Assembly: GCA_035574315.1 (NCBI GenBank)
Contig: DATLYW010000053.1
Coordinates: 103,802-167,801, forward strand
From: Candidatus Zixiibacteriota bacterium
GTDB taxonomy: Bacteria > Desulfobacterota > Binatia > UBA9968
Reading direction: 5' to 3'
DNA length: 64,000 bases
The position numbers and the translations under genes were made by a program. Under the pieces are notes generated by a model. The model was given only the letters and a program-made list of their open reading frames with translations. It was not told the origin of the DNA and did not search any database. Positions 51,675 through 59,673 of this stretch are shown one piece after another (positions within the stretch are counted from its first letter, which is position 1; each line of letters opens with the position of its first letter).

Positions 51675-51996
51675 TGTTTATAGCCATCCATCCATAAAGC
51701 GCTTCGGTCAGGCATACCGACGGGCTCTGCGAGACCGGTCCACGCAGGACTATGCTTCCCTGATAGATCTGGAAAACGCAGAGACACCCGAACGGCTGGC
51801 CGAAGCGATCCGTCGCTTCCTGCGGCGGAATCATAAGGCGGCGGAGGAGAAGAACTGGTTTTGGCCTGGAGATCAGCAGCTCGAGGAAGTGATGGCCCTG
51901 GCGCAGGAAAACGTCGCCTTGGTTCGTGCCGCAATCGAGAGCTACGCGCTGCTATGGGAACCCTCCCAGCGCGCAAGTGGGATGAAGGAGGATTAG
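51658..51996 (+). CDS. Cascade small subunit, Csa5/Cas11-like
   Basis: A 112-aa all-helical protein from TTG at 51658, with AAAGGAGGTG upstream. The sequence IKRFGQAYRRALRDRSTQ and AEAIRRFLRRNHKAAEEKN is charged and lacks motifs, like Csa5 (type I-A Cas11). It overlaps the Cas8-like gene by 17 nt. The small subunit is encoded by its own gene, which supports I-A and argues against most I-B systems. Confidence 0.65.
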   Translation: MSRLSDVYSHPSIKRFGQAYRRALRDRSTQDYASLIDLENAETPERLAEAIRRFLRRNHKAAEEKNWFWPGDQQLEEVMALAQENVALVRAAIESYALLWEPSQRASGMKED

Positions 51997-51998
51997 TC

Positions 51999-52928
51999 AT
52001 GCCGACAAACAATGGCTCTGTCTTCGAGATCAGTTTTATGATGCGTGTGACGTGGAATCTGCACTCACTCAATAACGAGGGGACCGTCGGCAACGTCAGC
52101 GAGCCCCGCACGGTAGTCCTCGCCAATGGGATGAAGACCGACGGAGTCTCCGGTGAGATGCTGAAGCACCTGCACACCTACAACATCTGGCTAGCGGAAT
52201 CTCAAAAAGATCACTTCTGCCAAGCCTGCCGGCGGCTTGAACCTCAGAAGGCCGATCTGCCGGAGTACCGTCGAACGTTCGCGCGGCTCGACAACGCGGC
52301 GGCTATGGGCCAAGCCATCACTAACTGTGTTCTCTGCGACCTGCACGGCTTTTTGATGCAAGAGCCAGCGATATCTCGCCGCTCAACGGTTGAATTTGGT
52401 TGGGCGGTCGGTTTACCGGAGGTCTACCGCGATACACATGTGCATGCACGGCACGCGGTATCGGGCCGCGGGCAGGAACGGCCGGAAGGCGAGGAAGAAG
52501 TTGCCGCCCAGATGGTGTACCACCGACCGACTCGCTCGGGGGCTTATGCAGTGGTTTCCCTCTTCCAGCCTTGGCGGATCGGTCTCAACGAGATCACCTA
52601 CGAATACGCGATAGCCGACGAAGCGACGAGACTGGCTCGGTATCACCTTGGCCTCGAGGGCTACAAGAACATGCTCCAGCGGGCGGACGGCGCTATGACC
52701 TCGACTCGCCTGCCGCACCTGGAAGGCGTCGAGGGGATCATAGCCGTCTCCCATCGCAACGCTCCGGCACCGGTCATCAGCCCGCTCCGAGACGACTACA
52801 CGCAGCAGATCGAGGCCCTAGCGGCTAGGAACGGCGCGCTGGCCGTGCATCGGTTCAACAACGTTGCGGAGGCGTGCGGAGTTTTGGACACCCTGGCCAG
52901 GGCGACCTTATACCCGTTCAGGAGCTAG
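51999..52928 (+). CDS. cas7: Cas7 (DevR/Csa2 family)
   Basis: A 309-aa RAMP protein from ATG at 51999 behind AAGGAGG. It begins FEISFMMRVTWNLHSLNNEG and has the family glycine-rich loop in PRTVVLANGMKTDGVSGEMLKH. Two CxxC pairs (FCQACRRLE and NCVLCDLHGF) may form a zinc-binding insertion. Cas7 forms the backbone that holds crRNA. It is 2 nt after the small subunit stop. Confidence 0.85.
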   Translation: MPTNNGSVFEISFMMRVTWNLHSLNNEGTVGNVSEPRTVVLANGMKTDGVSGEMLKHLHTYNIWLAESQKDHFCQACRRLEPQKADLPEYRRTFARLDNAAAMGQAITNCVLCDLHGFLMQEPAISRRSTVEFGWAVGLPEVYRDTHVHARHAVSGRGQERPEGEEEVAAQMVYHRPTRSGAYAVVSLFQPWRIGLNEITYEYAIADEATRLARYHLGLEGYKNMLQRADGAMTSTRLPHLEGVEGIIAVSHRNAPAPVISPLRDDYTQQIEALAARNGALAVHRFNNVAEACGVLDTLARATLYPFRS

Positions 52929-52932
52929 AGCT

Positions 52933-53673
52933 GTGGCTGCTGATTGGATTCGGGCCGAGGTGTTCTTCGCCTCGATGTACTCGTACCGGATTCCGAATAC
53001 ATCGCCGAGCTTTGCACCGGCCTCGCCGGTTCCGAGCCCCTCTGCGGTCCGTTTGGCTCTTGTAGACGCGGCGATTCAGCGCAACGGATCGGTAACCGAG
53101 GGGCGTGAAATTTTCGACGTGGTCAGGGCCGCACCGCTCCGTTTGGTGCCGCCTGAGCGTGTCTGCGTGGTTCGAGCTTTCACCAAACGGCTCAAGCCGC
53201 TCCAGCCGAAGACCCGAGAGGCACGAGAGCGTGGCCAGGAAAAGAGACTCGTCGAGTCGACAGGCATCCGCGAGTACTGCCATCCGAGCGGGCCCTTGGA
53301 GATTTATATTGAAGCAGAACGAGAGGCTGAGCGCATCGCTCAGCTCTTCGGATTGCTTCGGCGGCTGGGTACGACCGACTCTTTGGCACACTGCCGTGCC
53401 GAGATCGGTCCTGAGCCTCCTGAAGAACTGACATGCCATCTGACAGCCAGTCTCGCTGTCGAGCGGGATAACTTTGCGCGGCGGATGGCGGTTACTCTTC
53501 TGGAATTCCCGGACAACGTCACCTTTGATGACGTTAACCCCTACGTGCAAGCGCGGCGTGGTTTCAAGTACGAGCAGCAGCTGTGGTCGCTGCCGCTGGT
53601 GCCACGCCAGCGCGGAGAGAACTGGATCCTCTATGAGCGCGAGCCCTTCGTTCTGAGCGGGCGTGAGGCGTGA
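52933..53673 (+). CDS. cas5: Cas5-like Cascade subunit
   Basis: A 246-aa protein from GTG at 52933. The N-terminus AEVFFASMYSYRIPNTSPSFAPASPVPSPSAVRLAL fits a Cas5 RAMP fold with the proline-rich substrate loop. Later parts are not strongly conserved. It caps the crRNA 5' handle. It starts 4 nt after cas7 and is followed by an unrecognised gene after 3 nt. Confidence 0.75.
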   Translation: MAADWIRAEVFFASMYSYRIPNTSPSFAPASPVPSPSAVRLALVDAAIQRNGSVTEGREIFDVVRAAPLRLVPPERVCVVRAFTKRLKPLQPKTREARERGQEKRLVESTGIREYCHPSGPLEIYIEAEREAERIAQLFGLLRRLGTTDSLAHCRAEIGPEPPEELTCHLTASLAVERDNFARRMAVTLLEFPDNVTFDDVNPYVQARRGFKYEQQLWSLPLVPRQRGENWILYEREPFVLSGREA

Positions 53674-53676
53674 GAG

Positions 53677-54183
53677 ATGAGTGACCCAGCTGCTATGCCC
53701 AAAAGATACCGCGGCCTCAACCGGTTTCGGACGTCGCTCCCGAGCGTCAAGGTTCACGATTTCATGGAGCAGCACCGTCGGCGGGACTGGGAGATGGGGG
53801 AGTACGAGGCCGATCTGGCCATGCTGCTCAAGCGCGCCGTTGAGCTAAGATGGAACGAAAAGCTTGGGATGCTGACGATCAAGGGGATCGGGAAGTGTCG
53901 TCGCGTTCACGCGAGCGAGTTCTTCCGCGACGAGGATTGCGGCGTGATCCTGGAGACGAAGGACTATCCCAATCTCCTGCTCTACCAGGATGGTGAGGCG
54001 ACGCCCGTGTCGGATCTGATGGGGCGGAAGAATCACATTTTCACGGTGGTGCCGAGAGCCGAGGTGGAGGCCGGGCTGGACTGGCGCGTGCCGGTGTTCG
54101 AGGCGGGGAAATATGTTCTTGCCTTCGACGGCGCGGCGCTGTTGCTCCTGGAGCTCTGGCAGAGGAAACGGAGGGGAGCGTGA
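53677..54183 (+). CDS. Unrecognised 168-aa protein in the cas operon
   Basis: A 168-aa soluble protein starting MSDPAAMPKRYRGLNRFRTS, 3 nt after cas5 and thus in the same operon. The N-terminal third is basic and helical (MEQHRRRDWEMGEYEADLAMLLKRAVELRW), and the rest seems rich in beta strands (KGIGKCRRVHASEFF, GVILETKDYPNLLLYQDG, DHIFTVV-like segments). I recognise no Cas family. It is not a typical Cas6, Cas2 or Cas4. A regulatory, anti-CRISPR-sensing or Cascade-associated role is speculative. Confidence 0.8.
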   Translation: MSDPAAMPKRYRGLNRFRTSLPSVKVHDFMEQHRRRDWEMGEYEADLAMLLKRAVELRWNEKLGMLTIKGIGKCRRVHASEFFRDEDCGVILETKDYPNLLLYQDGEATPVSDLMGRKNHIFTVVPRAEVEAGLDWRVPVFEAGKYVLAFDGAALLLLELWQRKRRGA

Positions 54184-54223
54184 CCGGTGATGGCTGGGTG
54201 ACATGGGCGGGGATTCCCCGTAT

Positions 54224-54239
54224 TTCGGGAATACCCGAA
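54224..54239. repeat. Palindrome at left border of lipoprotein cargo
   Basis: TTCGGGAATACCCGAA forms a 16-bp inverted repeat with a 4-nt AATA centre. A second palindrome, GGGGATTCCCC, lies at 54209-54219 beside it. Both are 26-41 nt after the cas operon's last gene. Confidence 0.6.
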
Positions 54240-54289
54240 GTTCGGAGGTTACTATTCGGATGAGAGTCGTGAGGAGTCATAGGAAAGCG

Positions 54290-54946
54290 ATGAAGCCGAT
54301 TGTTTTCGCGATCGGATGCTTCTTTATGCTGGCCGGGTGCGCGAAGCACGTGACCGTGCGGCCACCGGTAAGTACCAGCCTGGGTTATCGGGTTTTCAAG
54401 GCATTGGCGGAAATTCACCGTTATCCGGTTCATGTGGGCGTCGTGATCGACCCGAAGCTGGAGGAAGAGACCATTCGGGTGACTCGTGATCTCGGGACGG
54501 CGGAGATCCCCTTCGGTCAAGTCGTCTCGGCCAAGGTGCTCCAGGTGCTCAGCTATAAATTCGATCGGCTTACGCTGGTAACTGATATCAGCAAGGCGCC
54601 GCCGTTGGTGCTTACGATCGCCCTGGAAGGAGACAAACCGTCGGTCGGCGTGGATATCAACGAGCATCCCACGATTATAACCGGCGCATCGACGTTCGAT
54701 GTCGTCGCCAAGGTCGATGCCCGTATTAGACTGACGCTCACCGAGAACGGTAAGCAGGTGTGGGTGGGCCATGCGCGAACGGTTGGTGAAGCGGTTTCCG
54801 GCGGCGCCGCATACGGAGTCATGGAGGGAAGTAGTCAGGCGACGGACATCACCAATCGCGTTACGGACGAGCTTGTTGCCGATCTTGCCCGGCAGATGCA
54901 GCGCTCTGAGGAATTAAGAAAGTTTTTCCAGGGGAAAAGGCTATGA
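54290..54946 (+). CDS. Lipoprotein, unknown (cargo between cas gene blocks)
   Basis: About 218 aa from MKPIVFAIGCFFMLAGCAKHVT, a clear lipoprotein signal with lipobox MLAGC; a longer in-frame start at 54260 is possible. The mature part has beta-rich segments (PLVLTIALEGDKPSVGVDINEH) and KQVWVGHARTVGEAVSGG. It overlaps the next lipoprotein gene by 4 nt. No CRISPR function is known for such proteins, so this looks inserted. Confidence 0.8.
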   Translation: MKPIVFAIGCFFMLAGCAKHVTVRPPVSTSLGYRVFKALAEIHRYPVHVGVVIDPKLEEETIRVTRDLGTAEIPFGQVVSAKVLQVLSYKFDRLTLVTDISKAPPLVLTIALEGDKPSVGVDINEHPTIITGASTFDVVAKVDARIRLTLTENGKQVWVGHARTVGEAVSGGAAYGVMEGSSQATDITNRVTDELVADLARQMQRSEELRKFFQGKRL

Positions 54947-55665
54947 AGGTAGGTGGAGTTGTCTTGGCGATGTGTTTGGCCGCAGGTTGTGCCGCGCCGT
55001 TGCGTACTAGTGTGGCACCTTTTCGCCCGCCGGAATCCTTTCCGAACGCCAGGAGGATAGGCGACCTCGTGATCGCGGTGGACGTGCTGGATACGCCGGA
55101 AAAATCGTCCCGGGTCTTCGGGACCGATCTCGCGGCGGCCGATATCCTGCCTGTCCATCTGATCGTGTCGAACAAGGGGTCGCAAGAATTCGAAATCGAT
55201 GCGGGGCAGATATTCGCCGTTGCCGGAGGCGAGTATTACCCTGCGTTCAATTTGACTCAGGCCGCAGAGCGAGTACGAGAATCGTCGATCGGAACCACGG
55301 TTGCTACGCAGGCTGCGGTCGGGGCTATCGCCGCGGCTGCGGCAGGAGCCGCCGTGGGTGCCGGAATCGGTCATGCTGCGGGAGACTCGGGGCGGGGAGC
55401 AGCGGCGGGCGCGGCAATCGGGGCAGGAACGGGCGGCATCGCAGGTGCCGCCGCGGGGGCTTCAGACAGTTACACCAATCGATTCCGCTATGAGCTCGCC
55501 GTACAGGATTTCGGCGCGCGCAATATCTACCCAGGCGATCTCCACAGGGGATTCATTTACTTTCAGCAGCAGCCTTATTCGACGATCAGGGTCAAGGTGA
55601 CGAACGTCAGCGAGCGCAAGTCAGAAATAGTGGAGATACCGGTGGAGGTTTCGTGGCAGAGGTAA
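54943..55665 (+). CDS. Lipoprotein with glycine-zipper-like region
   Basis: A 240-aa protein with lipobox LAAGC at residue 16. A central Ala/Gly-rich stretch (about 126-180: AAAAAGAAVGAGIGHAAG, GAAAGAAIGAGTGGIAGAA) resembles glycine-zipper membrane motifs. The flanking parts are beta-rich. It is translationally coupled (ATGA) to the previous gene, so the pair may form an envelope complex. It ends 44 nt before the palindrome at 55709. Confidence 0.8.
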   Translation: MKVGGVVLAMCLAAGCAAPLRTSVAPFRPPESFPNARRIGDLVIAVDVLDTPEKSSRVFGTDLAAADILPVHLIVSNKGSQEFEIDAGQIFAVAGGEYYPAFNLTQAAERVRESSIGTTVATQAAVGAIAAAAAGAAVGAGIGHAAGDSGRGAAAGAAIGAGTGGIAGAAAGASDSYTNRFRYELAVQDFGARNIYPGDLHRGFIYFQQQPYSTIRVKVTNVSERKSEIVEIPVEVSWQR

Positions 55666-55708
55666 GGGGAAACGGAAAGGGAGCGCGAGGGACGGGGCTT
55701 GCTACCGA

Positions 55709-55728
55709 ACTTCGGGAATACCCGAAGT
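55709..55728. repeat. Palindrome at right border of lipoprotein cargo
   Basis: ACTTCGGGAATACCCGAAGT is an 8-bp inverted repeat with an AATA centre, sharing 16 bp exactly with the palindrome at 54224-54239. Confidence 0.65.
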
Positions 55729-55780
55729 TTGCTGCTTTACCGGGACGCCTGTCTGCCGCGGGGCAACGCGTTGGGCTCTC

Positions 55781-55897
55781 ATGACTCTCGTTCGCGTGGC
55801 GGAACGCGAAAAATTGCGGCGTATCTTCGCCACCGACCGGCGGGACTTCGAAGTCTATCGCCCGTCCCGCTTGGGTCCGTTTTCGATCATTCCCTAA
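55781..55897 (+). pseudogene. C-terminal fragment of a PIN-domain (VapC-like) protein
   Basis: A 38-codon reading frame reads TLVRVAEREKLRRIFATDRR, then DFEVYRPSRLGPFSIIP and a stop. The AE(R)xxLxRIxxTDRRDFxVYRP pattern is the conserved C-terminus of PIN toxins. The upstream part is missing. It is probably debris at the right border of the lipoprotein cargo. Confidence 0.4.
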
Positions 55898-56075
55898 AAG
55901 GGATGCGAAAAAGGCCCGGGGGTCTGGTGTGCTACGAACACGCCATCCCATTATCGATGGTACTGACGGACGGAGTCGCGGCGAGTGGCGTTTCCTCGAG
56001 ATGGGGATTGTGCATCCGGATTGATGTGCTGGCTCCACGCGATGCATCGCGCGCTGCGGGGCCAGCCCCACGGAG

Positions 56076-56113
56076 CTTCGAACGTCTTTCGCCGATTTCG
56101 GATATTTTCGAAG
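56076..56113. promoter_or_regulatory. Inverted repeat upstream of the HTH-cas6 operon
   Basis: CTTCGAA (56076-56082) and TTCGAAG (56107-56113) flank an AT-richer centre with TTTCGGATATTTT. The repeat lies 16 nt before the HTH gene, so autoregulation by that protein is plausible. No good promoter pair was identified. Confidence 0.4.
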
Positions 56114-56129
56114 TCGGGGAGCTAGGGTC

Positions 56130-56432
56130 GTGAAGGAATCGAGATACCGCGAGTCGCGGGTGTGTCGGGTTCTCGGCAATCCGGTGGTTTACTGGATGGT
56201 TCGGCTGCTACATGAACGCGGGCCGATGACCCCGACGAGGATCGCCGACCTCGTCGGGCGCCGTCTTCAGACCGTCAGCGGCCATCTGGCGACTCTGAGG
56301 GCTACCGACCTGGTGCGGTACGAAAGACGAAATGGGATCAGCCGCTATTGGCTCAAGCACGGTCCGGAAACCGGAGCGCTCCTATCGGCACTGGCCGGCC
56401 TGGTCAGGAAAGCGAGTCGATTGCGCGATTGA
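56130..56432 (+). CDS. ArsR-type winged-helix regulator at head of the cas6-cas1-cas2-cas4 operon
   Basis: A 100-aa winged-HTH protein with GTG start. The HTH is PTRIADLVGRRLQTVSGHLATLRATDLVRYERRNGISRYWL (about residues 35-75). No CARF or other ligand domain is attached, unlike Csa3. It ends 12 nt before cas6, so it is probably the local regulator of the adaptation and processing genes. Confidence 0.82.
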   Translation: MKESRYRESRVCRVLGNPVVYWMVRLLHERGPMTPTRIADLVGRRLQTVSGHLATLRATDLVRYERRNGISRYWLKHGPETGALLSALAGLVRKASRLRD

Positions 56433-56444
56433 CGGGAAGGAAAA

Positions 56445-57413
56445 ATGCATCTGGACTTCTCGCTGTCCCACCTTCGGTTTCATTTCGAGCCCAAAAGCAC
56501 ACTCATCATGCCGGCCAGGAACAAAGGCAATGTGATCCGGGGCGGATTCGGGAGCACGTTTCGTCGAATCGTCTGTCACTCCGGTTGCAGAGAGCCGGCG
56601 ACCTGCCAGCTCAGGAACGTTTGCCCCTATGTGACCGTGTTTCACCCGTTCGTCCCCGAGGGCTCGGAGAGGCTCAGCAGGAATCCGGATATCCCGAGAC
56701 CCTTCGTCATCAAGCCCCCGCTCGAGGAGAAGGAGACCTATGCCGCGGGAGACCGCTTGTCCTTCGACATGGTGCTGGTCGGCAGGATCCGGGACTACCT
56801 GCCCTATTTTATCGTCACCTTCAAAGAACTTTGCCGGGTCGGCCTGGGGCGCGGCCGCACGCCCGTGGAGCTGGTTGCGGTGGAGAGCGTCGGCGCGGAC
56901 GGGGACACGACGCCGGTTTATACCCTGGAGGAGAACATCGTCCGGCCGCCGCGGGCCCCTCTGGGCTGGGCGGATATCGCCGGTTCCGCAGGGAAGGGAA
57001 GGATCGAAAGGGGGAGACAAATAACGCTTCGGTTCTTGACGCCGACGATGCTGAAGGTCGATGGTGCGGTTGTGCGCCACCCGAGCTTCGGGACGATCCT
57101 GAAGCGCCTGCGCGACCGGATCAACGCCCTGTCATACTTCTACTGCGGGGCGGCGCTGGAGATCGACTTTAAAGCATTCGGCGAAGCTGCCGATAAAGTC
57201 ATCACCAGAGCCGACGTGACCCGCTGGGTGGAAACGAGGCGCTATTCGCGCAGGCGCGAGGTTCCCCACGACCTGAGCGGCTTCGTGGGGGACGCGTCCT
57301 TCGAGGGCGATCTCGGACCGTTCGTCCCGTATCTGAAGCTGGGCGAGTACGTCCACGTCGGCAAGAACGTCGTGTTCGGGAACGGCTGGTACCGCATCGT
57401 GGAGGTCGACTAG
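56445..57413 (+). CDS. cas6: CRISPR pre-crRNA processing endoribonuclease Cas6
   Basis: A 322-aa RAMP-superfamily Cas6. The N-terminal GNVIRGGFGSTFRRIVCH and the cysteine motif CREPATCQLRNVCPY are typical of the long RAMP-type Cas6. The C-terminal glycine-rich G-loop is VGKNVVFGNGWYRIV. It cuts pre-crRNA within repeats, leaving an 8-nt 5' handle. This Cas6 type is often shared with type III or I-A/I-D systems. Confidence 0.88.
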   Translation: MHLDFSLSHLRFHFEPKSTLIMPARNKGNVIRGGFGSTFRRIVCHSGCREPATCQLRNVCPYVTVFHPFVPEGSERLSRNPDIPRPFVIKPPLEEKETYAAGDRLSFDMVLVGRIRDYLPYFIVTFKELCRVGLGRGRTPVELVAVESVGADGDTTPVYTLEENIVRPPRAPLGWADIAGSAGKGRIERGRQITLRFLTPTMLKVDGAVVRHPSFGTILKRLRDRINALSYFYCGAALEIDFKAFGEAADKVITRADVTRWVETRRYSRRREVPHDLSGFVGDASFEGDLGPFVPYLKLGEYVHVGKNVVFGNGWYRIVEVD

Positions 57414-57464
57414 GCATTTTTTTCTAGCTGAAGCGATCGGGTTTGAGCACCTGCGGGACAAGGT

Positions 57465-58655
57465 ATGGCGGACGAGACCTCCTACGAAGTTCCAACTTCT
57501 CCGGAACCCGAGCGTTATCTCCCGGCCCAGTACAACCTCTTCACGGGCGCGGCAGAGGTTCTCCCGATCGAGGCGCCCGAGCCCACGGAAGACGGGCGCG
57601 AGGTGCGCGTCGACGAGGGCATTTCGCTTGTCAAGAGCGAGGATGGGTCGCAGCTCATTTTCTCCGGATTCGGCCTCTTCCTCAGCAAGAAGAGCGAGCG
57701 ACTGCTTGCCCGAAAGGGCAAGGACGTAATCTATCAATTTCCTTTGTTCCGGCTCCAGGAGGTGGTGGTCGGCTCGAAGGGGATCACGGTCTCTTCGGAC
57801 CTTCTGCAGGAGCTTTGCGTGCGTGGCGTCCGGCTGAGCTTTCTGGATTCGACGGGGAAGCCCTACGCGATGGTGACCTCGCCGATGCTCACGGCAACAG
57901 TCCAGACCCGCCGAGAGCAGATTCTCGCTTTGACCGACCGGAGGGGGCTGGAGTTCTCCAAGGCGGTGGTGCTCGGCAAGGTCAAGAATCAAGAACGACT
58001 GCTTCGCTATTTCGGCAAGCACATCAAAAAGGAAGATGAAGAGAGATTCCGGAAGATCGAAGCGATCGTCGGCCAGCTCCGGGGTCTGTGGAAGAAGGTG
58101 CCGCGGATCGATGCCACTTCGGTCGCCGAGGCCCGGGGAACTCTGATGGGAACGGAAGGGACGGCCGGGCGTCTCTACTGGGACGGCGTCAAAGAGATCG
58201 TCGGCCATAAGGTCGAGTTCTTCGGCCGCGAGCATCGGGGCGCCCAGGATGCGGTCAACTCCCTGCTCAACTACGGCTATGGGATCCTGTACTCCCAGGT
58301 CTGGGGAGCGGTGCTCAACGCCGGGCTGGAGCCGTTCGCCGGGTTTCTCCACGTGGACCGGCCGGGGAAGCCGTCGTTGGTGCTCGATCTCGTCGAGGAG
58401 TTCAGGCAGCCCGTCGTCGACCGTAGCGTCATCGCGTGCGTCAATCTCGGCATGGACATCGGCATGAAGGACGGATTGCTGGACGCCGAAACGAGGCGGC
58501 GCATCGGCGAACGGATCATCGAACGGCTTTACACCGAAGAGCCGTATCGCGGCAAGCAATATCAGATTCGGTCGATCATCCAGATGCAGGCGAGAAGGCT
58601 CGCGGCATTTTTGCGCGGCGCCGGACCGTACAAGGCGTTCTCGTTCAAATGGTAG
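57465..58655 (+). CDS. cas1: CRISPR-associated integrase Cas1
   Basis: A 396-aa Cas1. The N-terminal 50 residues are an extension, followed by the beta domain (VDEGISLVKSEDGSQLIFSGF). Metal-binding residues are in GTEGTAGRLYW (Glu), GFLHVDRPGKPS (His) and LVLDLVEEFRQPVVD (Asp/Glu). It integrates new spacers with Cas2. The gene is 51 nt after cas6. Confidence 0.93.
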   Translation: MADETSYEVPTSPEPERYLPAQYNLFTGAAEVLPIEAPEPTEDGREVRVDEGISLVKSEDGSQLIFSGFGLFLSKKSERLLARKGKDVIYQFPLFRLQEVVVGSKGITVSSDLLQELCVRGVRLSFLDSTGKPYAMVTSPMLTATVQTRREQILALTDRRGLEFSKAVVLGKVKNQERLLRYFGKHIKKEDEERFRKIEAIVGQLRGLWKKVPRIDATSVAEARGTLMGTEGTAGRLYWDGVKEIVGHKVEFFGREHRGAQDAVNSLLNYGYGILYSQVWGAVLNAGLEPFAGFLHVDRPGKPSLVLDLVEEFRQPVVDRSVIACVNLGMDIGMKDGLLDAETRRRIGERIIERLYTEEPYRGKQYQIRSIIQMQARRLAAFLRGAGPYKAFSFKW

Positions 58656-58713
58656 GGGAAACCGACGGTGAGCGCGAGTGTGAACGTCACCGGGCAAGGC
58701 GCGGGAACGGGCA

Positions 58714-58992
58714 GTGGAAGAACTCCGGACACTCGTCATCTACGACATCGAGAGCGACAGGATCCGGCTGAAGGTTTCCGAGACCTGCCTCGACTATGGG
58801 CTCACGCGCATTCAATACAGCGCCTTTGCGGGCAAGCTGAACCGAAACAAGAGGGAGGAGCTGTTTTCAAGGCTGGCGGCAGTCTTGGACGGGAATCCCG
58901 GAAGGATTCTCTTGCAGCCGATCTGCGACAGGGACGTCAAGGAGGTGCTGATCAAGGAAAACCGGAAACCGGAGGAGTCGAACGTCCGATGA
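58714..58992 (+). CDS. cas2: CRISPR-associated protein Cas2
   Basis: A 92-aa protein from GTG at 58714. The first strand LVIYDIESDRIR has the conserved aspartate, and TRIQYSAFAGKLNRNKREEL is the Cas2 helix-strand pattern. It forms the adaptation complex with Cas1. It overlaps cas4 by 4 nt (ATGA). Confidence 0.92.
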   Translation: MEELRTLVIYDIESDRIRLKVSETCLDYGLTRIQYSAFAGKLNRNKREELFSRLAAVLDGNPGRILLQPICDRDVKEVLIKENRKPEESNVR

Positions 58993-59564
58993 TTCCCCTC
59001 CGCGTCAACGACGTCAAGCAGTACGCGTACTGTCCGCGGATCGTCTTTTTCCAGTACGCGATGCCCGTCGAGAGAAAAGCGACGTGGAAGATAGAACAAG
59101 GCAAGGTCGAGGAGGCGCAGATCGATCGATTGGAAAAACGGCGGAAGCTCAGGGAATACGGTCTTCAGGAGGGCAAAAGACATTTTCATTTTTGGCTCGA
59201 CTCGGAACGGTTGGGCCTCTCCGGCCGGCTGGATCTGCTGATCGAAACGACGGACGGTTTGTTTCCGGTCGATTTCAAATGGACCACCGGGAAACCGCAC
59301 CGGAACCATGTATTCCAGCTCTGCGCGTACGCTCTGCTGCTAGAGGATCGCTTCCGGCGCCCGGTAACAAAAGGATTCGTGTACCTCATTCCGGCCGACG
59401 ACGCGGTCGTCATGAACCTGACGGAGGACCTCAAGGAGCGAACGCGGACCTTGCTCGGCGAAATGAGGCGAATGATCGTGACAGAGGAGATGCCGCCGCC
59501 GACGCCGGTAAGAAACCGCTGCGTCGACTGCGAGTATCGGAATTTTTGTGGGGATGTCTTCTGA
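58989..59564 (+). CDS. cas4: CRISPR-associated exonuclease Cas4
   Basis: A 191-aa RecB-like nuclease. The N-terminal cysteine is in YCPRIVFF, the nuclease motif is FPVDFKW with the GRLDLL aspartate upstream, and three C-terminal cysteines are in RCVDCEYRNFC. The four-cysteine pattern holds a 4Fe-4S cluster. Cas4 trims prespacers and sets PAM use. Gene order cas6-cas1-cas2-cas4 precedes the array. Confidence 0.92.
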   Translation: MIPLRVNDVKQYAYCPRIVFFQYAMPVERKATWKIEQGKVEEAQIDRLEKRRKLREYGLQEGKRHFHFWLDSERLGLSGRLDLLIETTDGLFPVDFKWTTGKPHRNHVFQLCAYALLLEDRFRRPVTKGFVYLIPADDAVVMNLTEDLKERTRTLLGEMRRMIVTEEMPPPTPVRNRCVDCEYRNFCGDVF

Positions 59565-59673
59565 TCGAGAGATTCTCGAAAAGCATCGGGGGTTTTGTGC
59601 AGAAACCGAGTTTTCGACGTAAAAGGCAGCCTGTCCGGCCGCAAGGTACCGTTTTTATGCAGCTTTCCGAGCG
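59565..59673 (+). promoter_or_regulatory. CRISPR leader
   Basis: A 109-bp AT-richer stretch lies between cas4 and the first repeat, including TTTTTATGC near 59650. It is the probable promoter and integration-directing leader because the first repeats are perfect and a mutated repeat is found at the far end. Confidence 0.65.

Noticed and set aside
48227..54183. Assignment as CRISPR subtype I-G
   Set aside because: There is no fused Cas5-Cas6, no Csb1-like Cas7 and no Cas4-Cas1 fusion; Cas6 and a small subunit are separate genes.
55699..56133. A 144-codon ORF between the lipoproteins and the HTH gene
   Set aside because: It has no domain and low-complexity composition, and it conflicts with the PIN-fragment frame.
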